Shown: positions 1 to 7,347, numbered from the stretch's first letter. The stretch: DNA of 8,165 bases from Bacteroidota bacterium (GCA_023428865.1 JAEYWT010000279.1:1-8165); one strand, 5' to 3'. Program-made: numbers and translations. Notes: generated by a model from the sequence alone, not told the origin.

Positions 1-120
1 CGCTCATGGGGGCTGCGTTCGTTCTACACTGCGGATCGCGACGAAAGTATCCGGCACGGGAGGTCAGGATCTGCCCGCATGGCCAGTAGTTTCAACCACC
101 TTGGGTTGAAGACCGGCTAA
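1..120 (+). CDS. possible C-terminal tail of an unrecognised gene entering from the left edge
   Basis: Frame 1 is open from the first base to a TAA at 118-120, giving 39 codons that end in ...NHLGLKTG. Of the three forward frames it has the most G or C at third codon positions, as the real genes of this window do. That is the only support. The peptide is rich in Arg, Ser and Gly, shows no motif I recognise, and contains no convincing start, so if real it is the end of a gene that begins outside the window. No minus-strand frame is open for long here. Bases 121-192 hold no recognisable feature apart from the leader of the next gene. This may be non-coding. Confidence 0.2.
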   Translation, partial: RSWGLRSFYTADRDESIRHGRSGSARMASSFNHLGLKTG

Positions 121-192
121 CAATGGACTGTTCATGGTCACCAGGACAGGTCGGTCAAGGAGCATGCCCATACGGTGCCTTATCTTTCAACT

Positions 193-600
193 ATGATAGC
201 GCTGAAGTGGCTGTTCGCACTGAACGTTGCCTTACTATCCATCCCTCGCGGTTAGGGCCCAAACGGATGGTTCTCACCCTACGGAGGTAGGTATCCACCA
301 GACCACCAACTATGAAGAGTCGGCACGATTCCTAGGAGAAGAGCAGGCCATGTGGACATACATCGCCAAGCATTTCAAATATCACTTACATGCGGAAATA
401 CAGGGGAGGGCGATCATCGGCATTGTGGTGGAGGCCGATGGCCGCCTCTCTCAACTACGCGTAATTGATGGAGTTGGATCACCCTTGGATGGTGAAGCAC
501 TTCGCGTGGTCAGTAGCATGCCCTTTGGCTTCCAGCAAAACAATTCGGAAAGCCAGTCCCGATGAAGTATACGCTCCCCATGCACATCAAACCGCGTTGA
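193..600 (+). pseudogene. small secreted TonB C-terminal-domain protein, frame broken twice
   Basis: This resembles the short Bacteroidota proteins made of a signal peptide plus a TonB C-terminal domain, which sit in the periplasm and are usually annotated as energy transducer TonB. The ATG at 193 opens a hydrophobic leader (MIALKWLFALNVALLSI) that hits TAG at 253-255. The next frame, open from 224, carries the domain: YIAKHFKYH, then IQGRAIIGIVVEADGRL, then LDGEALRVVSSMP. It stops at TGA 563-565. The typical C-terminal end, KPVPMKYTLPMHIKPR, lies in the first frame and stops at TGA 598-600. One extra base near the CCC at 243-245 and one missing base near TTTGG at 524-528 explain both breaks. 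Repair would give 135 residues, with a likely cleavage site after VRA (residue 22) and the expected PxW motif as MPFW. Some conserved positions look eroded (FLGE where FPGG is usual, KYH where KYP is usual), so this may be true decay. Sequencing error at short homopolymers is the alternative. It converges on the next gene with 15 bases between stops. Confidence 0.65.
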
Positions 601-615
601 TCCAGAGGTGGCGAT

Positions 616-1518
616 CTACACCGTTGTCACCCGCTGTAGCACCTCTTCGATCATGCGGTCGATAGCCCCATGGTGGTCCTTGCTGTACTCTTTGCGCAAG
701 CGGTTGGCTACTACCGTGCAAACCGTAGCACAGCGGTGTCCCAGCAACCCACCCAAGCCGTAGAGTGCGCTGGTCTCCATTTCGAAATTGGTGCCGCGCA
801 GACCCTCGTGCGCAAAGGCGGTAAAGCGTTCGTTCAGCCCATCTACGCTAGGCACACCGCGCAATTGGCGGCCTTGGGGTGCGTAGAAGCCCCCGGAGGT
901 GAAGGTGACACCCACCACATTGTTATGCCCTAAGAGCGTTACCAGTTCCTTGTCACCAGCCGCCACGTAGGGCATGGGCAGATTGTCCGGCCACTCGGTC
1001 TGGTGCAACAGCGCGTTCAGCATACGCTGTTCGGCATCGGTGTTCTCGTAGGCGTAGTAATGGAGCACGTTGTCCAGCCCCACACCATAGGCACTTACGA
1101 TGCGCGTGTCCACGGGGATATCTTCCTGCAAAGCGCCGCAAGTTCCCAAGCGGATGATCTTCAATGATCGGGTCTTCTCCTTCGGTGTGCGGGTCTGCAG
1201 ATCGATGTTCACGAGTGCATCCAGCTCGTTCACCACGATATCGATGTTATCGGTGCCGATACCAGTGCTGAGCGCGGTGATGCGCACGCCATTGTACTCA
1301 CCGGTATGCCCCACGAATTCGCGGTTCTGCACCTTGTGCTCGATCCGGGTGAAGTGCCTACTGATCAATTCCACGCGACCCTGATCACCCACCACAAGCA
1401 CGATATCACCCAATTGTTCGGGCCGCAGTGCGATATGGTACACCGAACCATCCGGGTTCAGGATCAATTCACTCGGTGGAATTATGGTACCGGTAGGGGT
1501 AAGGGTGATCGGATGCAT
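616..1518 (-). CDS. nucleoside phosphorylase, uridine phosphorylase-like
   Basis: This is a cytoplasmic enzyme of the PNP/UDP phosphorylase superfamily, which splits a nucleoside with phosphate into free base and (deoxy)ribose 1-phosphate in nucleoside salvage. It has 300 residues, somewhat longer than the roughly 250 of E. coli Udp, with an N-terminal extension of about 30 residues (SELILNPDGSVYHI). Family motifs appear in order: VVGDQGR at 42-48 (phosphate loop), STGIGTDNIDIVVNEL at 84-99, RLGTCGALQ at 123-131, and NFEMETSAL at 244-252, whose Glu-Met-Glu binds the ribose. ANR at 271-273 closes the core. The phenylalanine before EME favours a uridine-type enzyme, but base specificity cannot be fixed from sequence alone. 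It is the last gene of the leftward run, 57 bases after the DUF4197 gene. It has no clear Shine-Dalgarno and no visible terminator after its stop. Confidence 0.9.
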   Translation of the reverse strand: MHPITLTPTGTIIPPSELILNPDGSVYHIALRPEQLGDIVLVVGDQGRVELISRHFTRIEHKVQNREFVGHTGEYNGVRITALSTGIGTDNIDIVVNELDALVNIDLQTRTPKEKTRSLKIIRLGTCGALQEDIPVDTRIVSAYGVGLDNVLHYYAYENTDAEQRMLNALLHQTEWPDNLPMPYVAAGDKELVTLLGHNNVVGVTFTSGGFYAPQGRQLRGVPSVDGLNERFTAFAHEGLRGTNFEMETSALYGLGGLLGHRCATVCTVVANRLRKEYSKDHHGAIDRMIEEVLQRVTTV

Positions 1519-1575
1519 GGGTGCAAAGGAAGTGTGGTTGCGAATGGCCTGCGGCCTGACGAGGATCCTATTGTA

Positions 1576-2289
1576 TCACTGCTGGGAGAACACCTTTTGC
1601 AGCAATGCCGTGGCACGCGCGGCTGGGTCTTGGCGGATCTTTTTCTCCTCATCAGCCAAGAGTAGGAAAAGGCCATCCATGGCTTTTGTGGTCACGTAAG
1701 CGTTCAGGTCGGGGTCCACGGCTTTGCCACCGGTGAGTAGCGATGCCGTGTTGTAGGCGCTGGCCACCGGTGTCCAGTAGCTGGTGAGGGCCACCTGTTG
1801 TGTAGCGCGCTCCACCACCGGTGTGAATTTGGCCCGCAATGCAGCGCTGGTCTTTTCCCGTAGGAAGTTGGTGGCAGCGTTCTCCCCACCGCGCAACAGG
1901 TTGAAACCATCCTGGATGCTCATGCTCGTGATGGCATCCACAAAGACCGGTACAGCTTCCTTCGCCGCTTGTTCAGCAGCCTTGTTGAGGGTACGTTCGA
2001 AGTCTTCCACCGGCTTCTTGATCCCGAGGTCCGTCAACGTGTTCTTCACCTTGATCGCTTCGGGAGGAAAGGGGATCTTGATCCGTGCATCGTTCCAGAA
2101 ACCATCTGCCACGCTGGCTTTGTCCACACTGCGTTCGGTGCCCAGGCGCAGGGCTTCCTTCAGGCCGTTGACCACTTCTTCGTTCGTAAGCGCTGTGTTG
2201 GAAGGCAGTGAGTTCAACACGTTCTGCATATCCTGCGGAGAGCAGGAGAACAATGTGACCACAGCCAACGCAAGTATCGTTCGTTTCAT
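1576..2289 (-). CDS. DUF4197 family lipoprotein
   Basis: This encodes a 237-residue protein of the DUF4197 family, found in Bacteroidota and Proteobacteria and without an established function. The start at 2289 is chosen over an upstream in-frame ATG at 2322 because it gives a textbook lipoprotein signal: MKRT, a hydrophobic stretch, then LFSC with the lipidated Cys at residue 16. The longer start would put 11 unlikely residues in front. The chosen start also overlaps the thioesterase stop as ATGA (2286-2289), so translation of the two is probably coupled. The mature part is predicted mostly helical and charged. The family hallmark lies at the C-terminus: YWTPVASAYN, then YVTTKAMDGLFLLLADEEKK at 198-217, followed by DPAARATALLQKVF. 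The protein is probably anchored to a membrane facing the periplasm. Family membership is secure; the role is unknown. Confidence 0.87.
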   Translation of the reverse strand: MKRTILALAVVTLFSCSPQDMQNVLNSLPSNTALTNEEVVNGLKEALRLGTERSVDKASVADGFWNDARIKIPFPPEAIKVKNTLTDLGIKKPVEDFERTLNKAAEQAAKEAVPVFVDAITSMSIQDGFNLLRGGENAATNFLREKTSAALRAKFTPVVERATQQVALTSYWTPVASAYNTASLLTGGKAVDPDLNAYVTTKAMDGLFLLLADEEKKIRQDPAARATALLQKVFSQQ

Positions 2290-2699
2290 TCCTTCACGAG
2301 TTGTTCCAAAGCCACACGCCAAGCGCCCGGCAAACCGATGGACGTATTAGCCGTGTAGTCGAAGCACACCATCACACTTCTACCTTCCGCACAAACGCCC
2401 GGTCGTTCGCCTCCGATGCGATGGATGGCATAAACCAGATCGAAGCTCTTGTTGCCGATAGTGCCGCACCACACTTCGGCCTCGATGTGGTCGGTGAGGT
2501 GAACGGGCATGCGGTAGTCCACTTCGTTGCGGGCGAGGATAAGACCCTCCTTGCGCCAATCGTGGTCTGCAGGTATGAACTGTTGGAGCAGGGCCATCCG
2601 TGCCAGTTCGAACCAATGGAGGTACACGCCATTGTGTACGTGGCGGGCCATGTCCACATCGGCAAAGCGGATCTGTATGGGCAGGCGCTTGATCTCCAT
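2286..2699 (-). CDS. acyl-CoA thioesterase, hotdog fold (4HBT/YbgC/FadM-like)
   Basis: This is a 137-residue single-domain hotdog protein of the 4-hydroxybenzoyl-CoA thioesterase type, expected to hydrolyse a cytoplasmic acyl-CoA thioester to the free acid and CoA. The N-terminal signature is clear: IRFADVDMARHVHNGVYLHWFELARM at about residues 10-35, with the catalytic-type Asp at 16, followed by His20, His22 and Asn23. The middle has the usual pattern RNEVDYRMPVHLTDHIEAEVW, and the length fits the family. Chain-length or aromatic specificity cannot be read from the sequence, so no gene symbol is given. The start lies only 7 bases after the stop of the 133-residue gene, and the stop overlaps the start of the lipoprotein gene by four bases, so all three are probably on one transcript. 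Confidence 0.85.
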   Translation of the reverse strand: MEIKRLPIQIRFADVDMARHVHNGVYLHWFELARMALLQQFIPADHDWRKEGLILARNEVDYRMPVHLTDHIEAEVWCGTIGNKSFDLVYAIHRIGGERPGVCAEGRSVMVCFDYTANTSIGLPGAWRVALEQLVKE

Positions 2700-2706
2700 G
2701 GCGGGG

Positions 2707-3108
2707 CTAGGAGATGGGATTCAACATCACACTGAACACGGTGATGCTGTTGGGGTCGCGATCGTAGAAGAGCTTATCCAGCGCTTCCATGATGTTCTTA
2801 GCGCGGAAGTAGGAGGTGTGCAAGCTGCCTTCGCCACGCGCGCTCCACTGGATGGTGTAACTGCCGGTGCGCTCCTTGTAGGTCTTCACATAATCCAACA
2901 TGGAGCGGAGTGCGTCCACCTTATCGCTTCCTGTGGTCTGGTGGAAGAGGAAGCTCTGGTTGTGCCTTGCGTTGAGGGTGATCACGAAGAGCTTCGTGGT
3001 GGTGCCGCCTTCATCGAAGTTGAAAACAAGGCTATCGGGACCGATACCGATGTAATCAGCTATCTCCTTCTGGTACCGTGCGATCTCGAGGTTCTTATCC
3101 CGTGTCAT
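2707..3108 (-). CDS. hypothetical protein, unrecognised, 133 residues
   Basis: I do not recognise the family with certainty. The protein starts MTRDKNLEIARYQKEIADYIG. It has no signal peptide or membrane segment, so it is probably cytoplasmic. Helical, charged ends flank alternating beta-like stretches such as SLVFNFDEGG, TKLFVITLNA and YTIQWSARGEG. Two parts look constrained: TSYFRAKNIMEALDKLFYDRD, an amphipathic helix, and the final ITVFSVMLNPIS. No catalytic motif stands out. The reading frame is credible: it spans 133 codons with normal composition, lies 7 bases before the thioesterase start, and shares the direction of its neighbours. The preceding 77-base gap after the dehydratase gene contains an A-rich stretch just before the start and a small imperfect hairpin. 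The context suggests co-transcription with the thioesterase, but this does not define a function. Confidence 0.75.
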   Translation of the reverse strand: MTRDKNLEIARYQKEIADYIGIGPDSLVFNFDEGGTTTKLFVITLNARHNQSFLFHQTTGSDKVDALRSMLDYVKTYKERTGSYTIQWSARGEGSLHTSYFRAKNIMEALDKLFYDRDPNSITVFSVMLNPIS

Positions 3109-3185
3109 GGAGGTGGATTTTTCCGTCCGGAATGGATCGGAAGAAGGTCCCGGTGTTGAGGTTAGGTTCTTTGGTGCCGCAGGTA

Positions 3186-5054
3186 TCAGTTTTGCGGCGC
3201 ATCGAAGGTACTGTACACCGAGTTGTGGCTGCGGTATTCTGGCACCAAAGCCTTCATGGTCCGTACCAGTTCTTCTGGCGTGAGGCCGTGTCGTAACCGT
3301 TCTACTTCGCCCAATATCAGGGCCGGATCATTGGTACGCACCTTTCCGATAAGGATCCGTGGGTGGTGCGTAGGCAAGGTGTTCTCTGCCGTTGCCAGCA
3401 GTTCTTCGAAGAGCTTTTCGCCAGGGCGAAGTCCGGTATACTGGATCGAAATGTCAGTGCCGGGTTCCAAACCACTGAGGCGGATCATCTTTTCGGCGAG
3501 GTCGGCGATGCGTACGGGCTGGCCCATGTCGAAGACGAAGATCTCGCCGCCCTTGCCCATGGTGGCGGCTTCAAGCACTAGGCGGCACGCTTCGGGTATG
3601 GTCATGAAGAAGCGGGTAACCTCGGGGTGGGTTACCGTTACTGGCCCACCGGCAGCGATCTGCCGACGGAACAGGGGGATCACCGAGCCGCTACTACCGA
3701 GCACATTGCCGAAGCGTGTGGTGATGGTGCGCGGTGCATGGTCCCGGATGGTGGCCAGGCTGTTCACCACCATTTCCGCCACTCGTTTGCTGGCACCCAT
3801 CACGCTAGTAGGGTTCACAGCCTTATCGGTGCTCACGAACACGAAGCGTTCCACCCGATGCTCGCACGCGAGATCGGCCACGTTGAAGGTGCCGAGCACA
3901 TTGGTGCGTACGGCCTCTTCCGGCTGTGCTTCCATCAAGGGCACATGCTTGTACGCTGCGGCATGGAACACCACCTGTGGCTTGAACCGTTCGAATACGG
4001 AGGCTATGGTCTGGCGGTCGCGCACGTCGGCGATGCATGCCGAAAGTCCGCTGGCACCAGTTGCCGTCAACTCGGTCTGTATGTCGTAAAGGCCGGATTC
4101 GGCGATGTCGACCAATATCAGTTCCAGGAGTGATAGCTGGGCCAGTTGTCTCGCCAGTTCACTGCCGATGGAACCGGCCGCCCCGGTGATCAGCACCCGT
4201 TTTCCAGCGAATTGCGCCCGTACTTCGGCATCATCAAGTTGGATCACCGGCCTCCCGAGCAGGTCTTCGATGCGTACTTCTTTGATCTGGCCGGCGCTCA
4301 ATTGTCCATTGATCCAATCGTTCACCGGCGGAATGGAGAGCACACGCACTTTGGCGGCCATGGCGGCATCAACCACCCGGCGGCGATGCTCTGGGTCGGG
4401 TTTGGCCATGGCGATGATCACTTCGTCCACCTTGCCGTTGGCGAAGAGATCTTCCAGTTTATCGGCCGAGTGGATCAAGCTTCCCTCAAGGCGTTTACCC
4501 ACCTTGCGGGGATCGTCGTCCACGAAGGCGATCACCTCATACTTCACGCTTCCTTCGCGCTCCAAGGTCCGTTTGGTGATCAACCCGGCCTCACCGGCGC
4601 CATGTATCACCACATGCACCACATCCTTACCGGCGCCGCGGGAGCGTAGGTGTAGCAATTTGAACCCGATGCGCGCCACGATGAGCAGCATGGCCGTAGC
4701 CATGAAGTCGATCACGATCACAGAGGTGGGCAGGAAGTAATAACCATCGAAGAAGAGGTAGCGCAAGACACCTATGGCAATGAACACCACCGACCCACCC
4801 AGCACGGTGAGGAAGATGCGCTTCGCATCGTCGGTGTTGGTGTGGCGCACCATTAAGCGCTGCAGGCCGGCGAGCAGGAACGAGGCGGCCCGCACACCAA
4901 GGAAGATCGGCAGCACCGGAAGCAGTAGGTCCACTTCGATACGTGGTACCTGGAAATTGAAACGGAGCGCATAAGCGGCCGCCAACGCCACCAGGCAAAG
5001 CACCAGATCGATCAGCAGGATACCCCAGCGCGGGAAAAGTCGTTGGACCGCCAT
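3186..5054 (-). CDS. membrane-anchored nucleotide-sugar 4,6-dehydratase (FlaA1/CapD/WbpM type)
   Basis: This is a 622-residue polysaccharide biosynthesis protein of the long FlaA1/CapD/WbpM/PglF group. These enzymes typically convert UDP-GlcNAc to a 4-keto-6-deoxy sugar at the cytoplasmic face of the inner membrane, feeding surface-glycan synthesis. Four hydrophobic segments lie at about residues 11-30, 42-64, 81-100 and 110-134. A first Rossmann domain follows, with HGAGEAG at 151-157. The extended short-chain dehydrogenase domain begins with ITGAAGSIG at 289-297, then AAYKHVPLMEA at 366-376 and VSTDKAVNPTSVMGASKR at 407-424. The usual YxxxK is MxxxK here (Met419, Lys423) next to Thr409-Asp410-Lys411, as is typical for this group. 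LRPGEKLFEELL at 542-553 is the other signature. The start at 5054 is the only good ATG before the first helix. It is the first gene of the leftward run and diverges from the glycosyltransferase. The exact sugar product is not known. Confidence 0.92.
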   Translation of the reverse strand: MAVQRLFPRWGILLIDLVLCLVALAAAYALRFNFQVPRIEVDLLLPVLPIFLGVRAASFLLAGLQRLMVRHTNTDDAKRIFLTVLGGSVVFIAIGVLRYLFFDGYYFLPTSVIVIDFMATAMLLIVARIGFKLLHLRSRGAGKDVVHVVIHGAGEAGLITKRTLEREGSVKYEVIAFVDDDPRKVGKRLEGSLIHSADKLEDLFANGKVDEVIIAMAKPDPEHRRRVVDAAMAAKVRVLSIPPVNDWINGQLSAGQIKEVRIEDLLGRPVIQLDDAEVRAQFAGKRVLITGAAGSIGSELARQLAQLSLLELILVDIAESGLYDIQTELTATGASGLSACIADVRDRQTIASVFERFKPQVVFHAAAYKHVPLMEAQPEEAVRTNVLGTFNVADLACEHRVERFVFVSTDKAVNPTSVMGASKRVAEMVVNSLATIRDHAPRTITTRFGNVLGSSGSVIPLFRRQIAAGGPVTVTHPEVTRFFMTIPEACRLVLEAATMGKGGEIFVFDMGQPVRIADLAEKMIRLSGLEPGTDISIQYTGLRPGEKLFEELLATAENTLPTHHPRILIGKVRTNDPALILGEVERLRHGLTPEELVRTMKALVPEYRSHNSVYSTFDAPQN

Positions 5055-5119
5055 TGGAAGCCCGAAAGATAGGGGTGTGGCCAGCTATGGTGCCGCCGCC
5101 TTTCTTTGTGGCCAGAGCC
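5055..5119. promoter_or_regulatory. divergent intergenic region, presumed promoters for both gene runs
   Basis: These 65 bases separate the outward-reading dehydratase (minus) and glycosyltransferase (plus) genes, so both runs should be expressed from here or from within the opposing gene ends. On the minus strand, TATCTTTC (complement of 5064-5071) matches seven of eight positions of the Bacteroidota -7 box TAnnTTTG, but it sits only 9 bases before the ATG. On the plus strand, TTTCTTTG at 5101-5108 also matches seven of eight, 11 bases before the ATG at 5120. Neither has an obvious TTTG-type upstream box at the usual spacing. The promoter role follows from position; the boxes themselves are weak. 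Confidence 0.35.
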
Positions 5120-6217
5120 ATGCCCCGGATCCTTTTCATTGCAGCCCACCGACCTGATCGCTCACCGAGCCAGCGCTATCGGTTCGAGCAATTCGCAGGG
5201 TATTGGGCGAAGCATGGATTTTCGCACGAGTACGCATGGTTGATCAGTGCCGAGGAGGACCGTGTCTTTTACTCTCCCGGGCACATTGGAGCCAAAGCCG
5301 GCATATTCGCAAGAAGCTGGTTACGACGCAGGGAGCAGGTGAAGCGAGTGCGTGAATTCGACCTCGTGGTGATCCAACGTGAAGCCTTCATGACGGGAAG
5401 TACGCGCTTCGAGGAGCATCTTGCCGCCAGCGGTGTTCCCGTGGTCTACGACTTCGACGATGCGATATGGCATATGGATGTGAGCGATGCCAACCGCCGC
5501 CTGCGTTGGTTGAAGGATCCGTCCAAAACGGCACGCTTGATCGGCTTGGCTGATCTGGTGATCGCTGGGAACGACTACCTCGCCGAATATGCTCGACGAT
5601 ATAGCCAGAAGGTGGAAGTGATCCCTACCGTGATCGATACTGACCTCTACGACCCCAGCTTGGTCGGGAACCGTAAAGACGAACGCGTGGTGATCGGCTG
5701 GACCGGTAGTTACACCAGCCTTGCTCATCTGAAGCAGGAGCTGCCCATGTTGCTCGAGGTACAGCAACGCTGGGGTGATAAAGTACTGTTCCGGGTTATC
5801 AGTGACCGCGACCTCGTGGCACCGGGGTTGCAAGTCGAGAATGTGCGCTGGAACAGTGCAACGGAAGCCGCCGACCTGGCCGGTCTGGACATCGGCATCA
5901 TGCCTTTGCCCGATGATGAATGGAGCAGGGGAAAATGTGGGTTCAAAGGCTTGCAGTACATGGGCATGGGTAAAGCGGTGGTCCTAAGCCGGGTGGGTGT
6001 GAACAAGACCATCGTACAGCACGGAGTGAATGGCTTTCTCGCCAGCACCAGCACCGAATGGGTTGAAGCCTTGGGACAACTGATCTCCAGTTCCGACCTT
6101 CGCGCCAAGTTAGGAGCGGCCGCACGGCGAACGGTGGAAGAAAGCTACTCTGTACACGCCTGGCGCGATCGCTACCTGGAACTCTTCAATACCTTGGTGC
6201 AAGGCAGCACCCGCTGA
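5120..6217 (+). CDS. GT4-like glycosyltransferase
   Basis: This is a 365-residue GT-B fold glycosyltransferase, expected to transfer a sugar from a nucleotide donor onto a growing glycan at the cytoplasmic face of the membrane. The start at 5120 gives MPRILFIAAHRPDRSPSQRYR, a typical first beta strand and acceptor-side loop; in-frame starts at 5054 (TTG) and 5087 would only add a poorly structured proline-rich extension. The N-terminal half ends with VPVVYDFDDAIW at 106-117, a signature of one group of GT4-like enzymes. The linker IPTVIDTDLYDP lies at 168-179. The donor half starts with VIGWTGSYTS at 191-200. The nucleotide-sugar site is DIGIMPLPDDEWSRGKCGFK then GLQYMGMGKAVV (257-288). The usual EX7E glutamates are replaced here (Gln279 where Glu is common). 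It probably works with the divergent dehydratase in surface-polysaccharide synthesis. gcvT follows after 17 bases. Donor and acceptor are unknown. Confidence 0.88.
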   Translation: MPRILFIAAHRPDRSPSQRYRFEQFAGYWAKHGFSHEYAWLISAEEDRVFYSPGHIGAKAGIFARSWLRRREQVKRVREFDLVVIQREAFMTGSTRFEEHLAASGVPVVYDFDDAIWHMDVSDANRRLRWLKDPSKTARLIGLADLVIAGNDYLAEYARRYSQKVEVIPTVIDTDLYDPSLVGNRKDERVVIGWTGSYTSLAHLKQELPMLLEVQQRWGDKVLFRVISDRDLVAPGLQVENVRWNSATEAADLAGLDIGIMPLPDDEWSRGKCGFKGLQYMGMGKAVVLSRVGVNKTIVQHGVNGFLASTSTEWVEALGQLISSSDLRAKLGAAARRTVEESYSVHAWRDRYLELFNTLVQGSTR

Positions 6218-6234
6218 AACAAGAAAACGAACCG

Positions 6235-7347
6235 ATGGCGACCACCACAGATCTCAAACGGACCGCACTCTCACACGTCCACGAAGCCCTCGGGGCCAAA
6301 ATGGTGCCCTTCGCGGGTTACCTCATGCCCGTTCAATACACCGGTGTGAACGATGAGCACCACGTTGTACGAAACAGCGTGGGCGTGTTCGATGTAAGTC
6401 ACATGGGCGAATTCCTCGTGCGCGGACCTGGAGCATTGGACCTGATCCAGAAGATCACCAGTAACGATGCCAGCAAACTAACACCGGGCAAAGTGCAATA
6501 TAGTTGCATGCCCAACGGCAAGGGTGGTATCGTGGACGACCTGCTCGTTTACCGTATGGAACACGGCGACGATAACCACTACGTGCTGGTGGTGAACGCC
6601 AGCAATATCCAGAAGGACTGGGATTGGATCCAGAAGCACAACACCTTCGACGCTCAGTTGGAAGACATCAGTGATCGCATGTCCTTGCTGGCCGTTCAAG
6701 GCCCCAAGGCGGTGGATACGTTGAAAGGTCTTTTCACTGAAGACATCGCCGCCATGCCATATTACACGGCCATGTACGCCGAAATGAAAGGGGTGGGGCT
6801 CGTACTGATCAGCACCACGGGCTACACCGGCGCTGGTGGCTACGAGATCTACATGCCGAACCCATTGGCGGAAAAGGCATGGAACGCGGTATTCGAAGCG
6901 GGTGCTGCACATGGCATCAAGCCTGCGGGCCTGGCTTCGCGCGATACCCTTCGCCTGGAAATGGGTTTCTGCCTCTATGGTAACGACATCGACGACACCA
7001 CCTCGCCGATCGAGGCGGGACTCGGCTGGATCACCAAATTCACCAAGGACTTCGTGGATGCACCCATGCTCAAGGCGCAGAAAGAGAACGGCACGGACCG
7101 CAAACTCGTGGGTTTCGAATTGGTGGAGCGTGGCATTCCGCGCCACGATCATCCCGTGGTGGATGAGGCGGGTAACGTGGTGGGCAAGGTCACCAGCGGC
7201 ACCATGAGCCCTACACTCCAAAAGCCCATCGGCATGGCCTATGTACCCACGGCCATGGCCAAAGAAGGAAGCCCGATCCTGGTGGACATTCGTGGAAAGG
7301 CTTTGAAAGGTGTCGTAGTTAAGCTACCTTTCCTGAGCAAGCCCTGA
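6235..7347 (+). CDS. gcvT: aminomethyltransferase, T-protein of the glycine cleavage system
   Basis: GcvT takes the aminomethyl group carried on lipoylated H-protein and, with tetrahydrofolate, releases ammonia and forms 5,10-methylene-tetrahydrofolate in the cytoplasm. Its 370 residues match the family length. Visible landmarks are MVPFAGYLMPVQY at 23-35, VGVFDVSHMGEF at 49-60, and SNDASKLTPGKVQYS followed by GGIVDDLLVYR, in which Asp101 is the conserved catalytic-type Asp. Then come Asn121 in VVNASN, TTGYTGAGGYEIY at 194-206, and GLASRDTLRLEMGFCLYGND at 232-251 with the folate-site Arg. The C-terminal barrel domain has RGIPRHDHPVV at 299-309 and GKVTSGTMSPTL. The ATG at 6235 is preceded by an A-rich leader instead of a Shine-Dalgarno. 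gcvH and gcvP are not in the window. It lies 17 bases after the glycosyltransferase, and its TGA shares one base with the next ATG. Confidence 0.97.
   Translation: MATTTDLKRTALSHVHEALGAKMVPFAGYLMPVQYTGVNDEHHVVRNSVGVFDVSHMGEFLVRGPGALDLIQKITSNDASKLTPGKVQYSCMPNGKGGIVDDLLVYRMEHGDDNHYVLVVNASNIQKDWDWIQKHNTFDAQLEDISDRMSLLAVQGPKAVDTLKGLFTEDIAAMPYYTAMYAEMKGVGLVLISTTGYTGAGGYEIYMPNPLAEKAWNAVFEAGAAHGIKPAGLASRDTLRLEMGFCLYGNDIDDTTSPIEAGLGWITKFTKDFVDAPMLKAQKENGTDRKLVGFELVERGIPRHDHPVVDEAGNVVGKVTSGTMSPTLQKPIGMAYVPTAMAKEGSPILVDIRGKALKGVVVKLPFLSKP

Noticed and set aside
164..196. ATG at 164 after an AAGGAG-like stretch (157-162)
   Set aside because: The spacing to the ATG is one base, too short for ribosome binding, and the frame ends after ten codons. 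The signal-peptide start at 193 explains the region better.
598..630. Possible bidirectional terminator between the convergent TonB-domain and phosphorylase genes
   Set aside because: Only a GGTG/CACC pairing around an eight-base loop is visible, with no T-run on either side.
1546..1556. GGCC-tgc-GGCC inverted repeat in the 57-base gap before the phosphorylase
   Set aside because: It is a four-base stem of self-complementary GGCC with a three-base loop and no T-run. It is likely chance in GC-rich DNA.
2301..2735. Plus-strand open frame opposite the thioesterase
   Set aside because: It is antisense to a gene with a clear hotdog signature, and has no motif or start context of its own.
3121..3142. 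Imperfect hairpin (TTCCG-TCC / GGA-T-CGGAA) in the gap between the dehydratase and the 133-residue gene
   Set aside because: The stem is short and bulged. For leftward transcription it is followed by A residues, not T residues, so it is not a terminator; as a leader structure it is too weak to call.
3223..4089. Long plus-strand open frame (288 codons) opposite the dehydratase gene
   Set aside because: It lies entirely antisense to the 622-residue dehydratase, whose motifs are unmistakable. Its product is rich in Arg, Ser and Thr with no domain, as expected for a shadow frame in GC-rich coding DNA.
6478..7221. Long minus-strand open frame (247 codons) opposite gcvT
   Set aside because: The product is rich in His, Val and Arg and matches no family. 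It mirrors the codon structure of gcvT, which is well supported on the other strand.
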